A stretch of DNA of 10,158 nucleotides from Bacteroidota bacterium. Lineage in GTDB: Bacteria; Bacteroidota; Bacteroidia; B-17B0; Aurantibacillaceae. Position numbers and translations under genes: made by a program. Below, one piece after another: positions 7,101-10,158 of this stretch. How positions within the stretch are numbered: position 1 is the first letter of the stretch; each line of letters begins with the position of its first letter. Location: contig CANJJP010000028.1 of the NCBI GenBank assembly GCA_947474485.1, positions 1-10,158 of the forward strand, read 5' to 3'. A model generated the notes under the pieces. It was not told the DNA's origin and made no database searches. It was given only the letters and a program-made list of their open reading frames with translations.

Positions 7101-8867
7101 CAATTGTTTTGGTCGGTAAATACTAAACAAGAACTTGTAACATTTAATTCAAAATATTCAAACGCTATTCATACTCAGTATGGATTTTATCCTGAATTTG
7201 GAAAAAAACTATCGAAAACAAAAGCAACAACAATTGCAGATTATTATGTAGAGTTTTGGGATGAAAAGTATAGTGAAGTTTTTTCAACAAAAAAACCAAT
7301 AAGCTTTGTAACAGAAAGAATATTAACTTATCATAAAAAGATATATAGACAGGTTTATTTATATCCAATATTTAATAATCAACATGCGATTATAGAAGTT
7401 GGCGGTATGGCAATAGATATCACCGAACTTAAATACTATCAAGAAAAAACAATTGATCAAGCTGCAAAACTAAACGCTATCATTGAAAACTCTCACCATC
7501 AAATTTGGTCAATGAATACTAGTTTTGAACTTACTTCTTTCAATAAAAACTATGAAAAATTTATAGATAATATTTTTGGAGTCAGCCCAAAAATAGGTGA
7601 TTGTATGATAAAGGAGCCGTTTATTTCAACAAAGGAAAAGAACCATGAAATCTCAAATTATTTAACAAAGGTTGCAACAGGTGAAAATGTTGAATTTATA
7701 TATAGTGTTAAAAATAAAGTTGGTAAAAACGTTTGGATAGAAACGTTTTTATCACCAATCTACGATAAACGAGGAAAACTTATAGAGATATCTGGTATTG
7801 CAAATGACATTACTTTAAGAAAAGAAATAGAGGAAGAAAAAAATCGCCAAACAGCTTTAATTAAAGCAATATTTGAGAGTTCGTCCCATTTAATTTATAC
7901 AATAAATAAAGATTTAACGCTTACTTCATTTAATAAAAACTATTTCGAAAGCATAAAAGATAGTTATGGTTATGAAACCCACGTAGGAAAAAAAATTGGC
8001 GAAGGAGCTCTTAGTAAAAACACACCAAAAGAATTTACCAACTGGATTAAATTACATAAAGAAGCAATTAAAGGGAAGTCAGGATTTTACACAAGCAGTG
8101 TTGTAAAATCAACAGGAGAAACTATCTACTATGAAACATTTTTAGATCCAGTTTATTTACCTGAAGGAGGTATTGAAGAGGTTTCATATATTACCTTTAA
8201 CATAACGGATAAATATATTTCAGAAGAAAAATTAAAAACATCCTTAAAAGAAAAGGAGGTTCTTTTAAAAGAAGTTCATCATCGAGTAAAAAATAATTTA
8301 CAGGTAATTTCAAGTATTCTTAATTTGCAATCTACCTATGTAAAAGACGATAATACACTTTATATTTTACGCGAATGTCAAAATAGAATTAAGTCAATGG
8401 CCTTTATACATGAGGCTTTATACCAAAATAAAAAGTTTGCCGAAATTCCTTTTGATGAGTATTTGATAATGCTAGTAAAGAATTTGTTTCACTCTTATAG
8501 CATCGATCAAGAGCACGTAAGGCTTAATTTTGATGTGGAAAGAGTGTTCTTAAATATCGATACTTCAATCCCTTGTGGCTTAATTGTGAATGAATTGGTA
8601 TCAAACGCATTTAAATACGCTTTCCCAGATAAAAAACAAGGATTTATTTTTATATCTTTGAAAAAGCAAAATGATGACGTAACTTTAATAATTAAAGATA
8701 ATGGCATCGGATTAGCAAACGAAATCGATTTTAGGAATACCGAAAGTTTGGGTTTACAGTTAGTGGTAACACTAGTTGAACAAATTGGAGGACAAATAAA
8801 ATTAGATAATAGTAACGGAACAAAATTTGAAATAACATTTAAACAAATAGCAGATAAAAATGTCTAA
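4140..8867 (+). CDS. Ten-PAS sensor histidine kinase, HisKA_2 type
   Basis: This is a 1575-residue kinase predicted to autophosphorylate and pass phosphate to the adjacent regulator. A short N-terminal coiled coil (about 1-35) is followed by ten PAS/PAC units at approximately 46-154, 168-286, 300-424, 434-554, 567-678, 717-828, 847-967, 978-1098, 1110-1228 and 1240-1359. Most end in the typical D-I-T/S motif (RDISERK, RDITDS, NDITDIRK, IDITELK). Units 2-4 carry the H-P-D/E-D signature of PAS_3. A coiled coil separates units 5 and 6 (about 678-716). The dimerisation/phosphoacceptor segment EVHHRVKNNLQVISSILNLQ begins at 1378, and His1381, just before Arg, is the likely phosphorylated residue. 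The HATPase domain shows the N-box NELVSNAFKYAFP from 1484 and DNGIGL at 1520-1525. No transmembrane stretch or receiver domain is seen, so it should be a cytoplasmic sensor. PAS ligands cannot be read from sequence. It overlaps the repeat-protein gene by 17 bases and the regulator gene by 8. Confidence 0.95.
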   Translation: MNLNNKTKAELIKEINALKKQVQKLAHPILDKKKSVTKKQVDIDPSVFENIPFCYVLFDEKKVYYLNKAGIDLFKLSKEQAKNIDKLSIYDFIRKEDHKKIKNANKDILKGKPPIGLESECYDCKGNKIIIESFAKAVFYKGKQVLQGFFRDISERKIIQQELLKSKNNFKNIISKIDEVVFYYNKVENRIEYISDQLIDLVGISAADYVKNPKLTIDLAHPDDLPKLYEVNKKLNKYKTSQSFTYRIFHKTKKQYIWLEEKIFPQFNNKKEHIANLGISRDITDSISKDGKQKEAVEKFKLLADNASDIIFSYYFLPHPHYSYISPSMQKITGYPLKNFYKDPYFGFKIIHPEDQKKLSVEQTQKTLKEKSNNFEEISKPQIVRFISKSGKTIWLETRYTQIIKDGITIGQEGISRDISAQKEAEIELAKKENTLKNLFNNLPGIAYRCLNDKKWTMQFLSDGCYELTGYKPADLINNKTVAFSDIIHPDDGLLISADVYFAIKNKTAFEIEYRIFSKQGKELWVWEKGEGVYNEKGKLLYIEGFITDISQRKRAENELNQKWIDYKNLLEKMPVGVFIHENGKVLFGNEEALRLGGIDKGEDLSKINVFDFLDDQYKQIATNRTLATLKGEELPKVTYPITNRKKKKLFVKLTTSPVIFNGKKASQLIFQDITKEYLFENEQQRAQKAEDSNLKLQEEINNRIQTEEELNKTKNYLQSIIDSSLDMITASDKDGYIIEFNKAALEKFGYAYKEVIGQSTDFMFSNKTKQKVAIAKLFTSGYFKGEVINKTKSGNEFISYLSASVLKNEKGEVIGTMGVSRDITEVKKQEELIKQNQEALIQQSSRLKAIFENSSHLVWTVNREYEVEFYNSNFANVLFDKFGVQIKSKTRFESKIKDESTKKKYIAYWHPLYKKVFQGEAQKLERIDRDGKGNEVYRLIYLNPIYKNGEVVEISCLANDITDIRKYEKQILEQTSKLKAIFENGEQLFWSVNTKQELVTFNSKYSNAIHTQYGFYPEFGKKLSKTKATTIADYYVEFWDEKYSEVFSTKKPISFVTERILTYHKKIYRQVYLYPIFNNQHAIIEVGGMAIDITELKYYQEKTIDQAAKLNAIIENSHHQIWSMNTSFELTSFNKNYEKFIDNIFGVSPKIGDCMIKEPFISTKEKNHEISNYLTKVATGENVEFIYSVKNKVGKNVWIETFLSPIYDKRGKLIEISGIANDITLRKEIEEEKNRQTALIKAIFESSSHLIYTINKDLTLTSFNKNYFESIKDSYGYETHVGKKIGEGALSKNTPKEFTNWIKLHKEAIKGKSGFYTSSVVKSTGETIYYETFLDPVYLPEGGIEEVSYITFNITDKYISEEKLKTSLKEKEVLLKEVHHRVKNNLQVISSILNLQSTYVKDDNTLYILRECQNRIKSMAFIHEALYQNKKFAEIPFDEYLIMLVKNLFHSYSIDQEHVRLNFDVERVFLNIDTSIPCGLIVNELVSNAFKYAFPDKKQGFIFISLKKQNDDVTLIIKDNGIGLANEIDFRNTESLGLQLVVTLVEQIGGQIKLDNSNGTKFEITFKQIADKNV
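6678..8216 (+). repeat. Four tandem PAS units of one subfamily within the kinase gene
   Basis: PAS units 7-10 begin at residues 847, 978, 1110 and 1240, a period of 130-132 residues (about 393 bases). They share the opening K-A-I-F/I-E-N/S-x-x-x-x-x-W/Y-x-x-N: RLKAIFENSSHLVWTVN, KLKAIFENGEQLFWSVN, KLNAIIENSHHQIWSMN, LIKAIFESSSHLIYTIN. Units 9 and 10 also share LTSFNKNY. Units 1-6 lack this signature. The similarity indicates internal duplication. The copies have diverged at DNA level, so the duplication is old. Confidence 0.75.
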
Positions 8868-9615
8868 AACAAACATACTGGTAATTGAAGACGAAAGCAT
8901 CGTTTCAAAAGACATTCAAAACAGTTTAAAAAAACTAGGTTACAATGTTGTAGGATCAGCTAACAATGGAGAAGATGCTATTAGCTTGGCCCGCGAACAT
9001 CATCCTGATTTAGTATTAATGGATATCATGCTTAAGGGCGAAATGAGCGGTATTGATGCAGCTGATGTAGTCCGAAAAGAGTTAAATATTCCAGTTATTT
9101 TCTTAACTGCCTATGCAGATGAAAGTACTTTAGCAAAGGCAAAAATTACAGAGCCATACGGATATATCCTAAAACCTTTCAAAGAAATTGATCTTCATTC
9201 CTCTATTGAAATGGCTATTTATAAGCATAAAAAAGTAAGCGAAATTAAAAAGGAACGCGACTTTTTATACTCTTTAGTTGAGAACAAAGAAGGAGCAAAA
9301 GATATTTTGTTTGTGAAGTCTAACAGCCGTTTAGTAAAAGTAAATACACAAGATATTTTTTATATCGAAGCACTAAAAGATTACGTTGTAATTAATACGG
9401 AACTTACACGTTACACTATTCATAGTACAATGAAGGATATTGAAAAACGCCTTGCTCCTAATGAGTTTATGCGTGTTCATCGTTCATTCATCGTTCGTAT
9501 TGATAAAATTGTTGCTATTGAAAATCACAACTTATTATTAGAAAAAGATAAAAAATCGGTTCCAATTGGAGGTTCATACAAAGATGAATTACTTCAACGT
9601 TTGAACATGGTTTAG
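8860..9615 (+). CDS. LytTR-family response regulator (REC-LytTR)
   Basis: This 251-residue cytoplasmic transcription factor is the probable partner of the upstream kinase. The receiver domain (about 4-122) has the acidic pair Glu10-Asp11, phosphoacceptor Asp55 in LVLMDIML, Thr83 in FLTAYAD, Tyr102 and Lys105 in YILKPF, so all residues needed for phosphorylation and switching are present. A helical linker (about 123-147) leads to the LytTR DNA-binding domain (about 148-248), recognisable by DIFYIEALKDYVVI, the HSTMKDIEKRL helix and EFMRVHRSFIVRIDKI. LytTR proteins bind DNA as dimers at paired short sites. The ATG overlaps the kinase 3' end by 8 bases, and its A-rich upstream context fits Bacteroidota initiation. 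The gene is followed at once by a strong terminator, making it the last gene of the unit. Its base composition is richer in G+C than most of the kinase gene. Its targets are unknown. Confidence 0.96.
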   Translation: MSKTNILVIEDESIVSKDIQNSLKKLGYNVVGSANNGEDAISLAREHHPDLVLMDIMLKGEMSGIDAADVVRKELNIPVIFLTAYADESTLAKAKITEPYGYILKPFKEIDLHSSIEMAIYKHKKVSEIKKERDFLYSLVENKEGAKDILFVKSNSRLVKVNTQDIFYIEALKDYVVINTELTRYTIHSTMKDIEKRLAPNEFMRVHRSFIVRIDKIVAIENHNLLLEKDKKSVPIGGSYKDELLQRLNMV

Positions 9616-9637
9616 AAAATAAACATCAATTAGAATT

Positions 9638-9671
9638 AAAACGCTTCCTTAGTAATAAGGGGGCGTTTTTG
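9638..9671 (+). terminator. Intrinsic terminator after the response regulator gene
   Basis: CGCTTCCTT (9642-9650) pairs with AAGGGGGCG (9657-9665) over nine positions, including two G-T wobbles, around a 6-base loop AGTAAT. Flanking AAAA/TTTT extends the stem, and the 3' arm runs into TTTTTG. It starts 23 bases after the stop codon of the regulator gene and should end the four-gene transcript. It also separates that transcript from mnmG. Confidence 0.9.
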
Positions 9672-9686
9672 TTATAAAATAATCGC

Positions 9687-9715
9687 TTAATTCCCATTAC
9701 ACTTTACTATCTTTG
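9687..9715 (+). promoter_or_regulatory. Bacteroidota-type promoter for mnmG
   Basis: TATCTTTG at 9708-9715 matches the -7 consensus TAnnTTTG in every fixed position. TTA at 9687-9689, 18 bases upstream, is one base off the -33 consensus TTG. Transcription would begin around 9721, giving a leader of only about 15 bases before the proposed TTG start of mnmG. The position just after a terminator and just before a gene supports function. Confidence 0.65.
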
Positions 9716-9735
9716 TCAATTCTAAAAAAGCAATT

Positions 9736-10158
9736 TTGCAATATTCGTACGATATAATTGTAGTTGGTGCAGGTCATGCCGGTTGCGAAGCCGCAGCTGC
9801 AGCCGCTAACATGGGTTCTAAGGTTTTACTTATTACCATGAATATGCAAACCATTGCACAAATGAGTTGCAACCCTGCAATGGGAGGCATTGCAAAAGGT
9901 CACATTGTTCGAGAGATTGACGCACTTGGTGGTTATTCAGGAATTGTTTCTGATAAATCTGCAATACAATTTCGTATGCTAAATCGTAGTAAAGGCCCTG
10001 CAATGTGGAGTCCACGCACTCAAAACGATCGTATGATGTTTGCTGCTGAATGGCGCTATATGCTTGAGCAAACACCTAATGTAGACTTTTGGCAGGATAT
10101 GGTAAAAGGACTTATTATTTCTGAAGACGGTAAACGCGTTGAAGGAGTAGTAAGCGGA
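9736..10158 (+). CDS. mnmG: tRNA uridine-5-carboxymethylaminomethyl modification enzyme MnmG, 5' part
   Basis: MnmG (GidA) is the FAD-dependent enzyme that, with MnmE, installs the carboxymethylaminomethyl group on U34 of certain tRNAs. The first 141 residues are visible and the frame runs off the right edge. Numbering from the proposed start, YDIIVVGAGHAGCEAA contains the FAD-binding G-x-G-x-x-G at residues 11-16. It is followed by SCNPAMGGIAKGHIVREID with the conserved Cys45, then GGYSGIVSDKSAIQFRML, NRSKGPAMWSPRTQNDR and EQTPNVDFWQDMV, all typical of the family. No ATG or GTG lies between the upstream in-frame stop (TAA 9688-9690) and the FAD motif. TTG at 9736-9738 gives MQYSYDIIVVG, the usual short N-terminus, and lies just downstream of the promoter. 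ATT at 9733 is a much less likely alternative. Identification is secure; the start is inferred. Confidence 0.95.
   Translation, partial: MQYSYDIIVVGAGHAGCEAAAAAANMGSKVLLITMNMQTIAQMSCNPAMGGIAKGHIVREIDALGGYSGIVSDKSAIQFRMLNRSKGPAMWSPRTQNDRMMFAAEWRYMLEQTPNVDFWQDMVKGLIISEDGKRVEGVVSG

Noticed and set aside
9833..10075. An 80-codon minus-strand frame overlapping mnmG
   Set aside because: The plus strand there encodes unmistakable MnmG motifs, and the reverse frame matches nothing recognisable.

Overview
The window comes from a low-GC bacterium of the phylum Bacteroidota. The evidence is the A/T-rich start contexts without clear Shine-Dalgarno sequences, a TAnnTTTG-type promoter element ahead of mnmG, a kinase/LytTR regulator pair, YwqK/MORN-like repeat proteins, and the residue style of NadA, RpiB and MnmG. 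Order or family cannot be fixed from the sequence alone.

Left flank (1-900): the 3' end of an unrecognised protein gene on the plus strand converges on rpiB (ribose-5-phosphate isomerase B, minus strand), with only 25 bases and a small GC-rich hairpin between them. Positions 901-1496 form a very A/T-rich intergenic region between divergent rpiB and nadA. No convincing gene was found there, but it holds an inverted pair of DnaA-box-like 9-mers and scattered promoter-like elements.

Centre (1497-9615): four plus-strand genes overlap end to end and very probably form one transcription unit. They are nadA (quinolinate synthase, NAD de novo synthesis), a 560-residue exported protein made of about 16-17 YwqK/MORN-like repeats, a 1575-residue apparently soluble sensor histidine kinase with ten PAS domains and a HisKA_2-type catalytic end, and a REC-LytTR response regulator. 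The overlaps are 1, 17 and 8 bases, so translational coupling is likely. A strong intrinsic terminator at 9638-9671 closes the unit.

Right flank (9708-10158): a promoter matching the Bacteroidota consensus and the 5' part of mnmG (tRNA uridine modification), which appears to start at TTG.

The kinase and regulator are almost certainly cognate: the kinase should pass phosphate from His1381 to Asp55 of the regulator, which then binds DNA through LytTR. The tight linkage to nadA and to an exported repeat protein is the least ordinary aspect. It could mean that NAD supply or an envelope process belongs to the same regulatory programme, or it could be an incidental operon fusion. Nothing in the window identifies the signal or the target genes. 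Apart from mnmG, rpiB and nadA, gene symbols are not justified.
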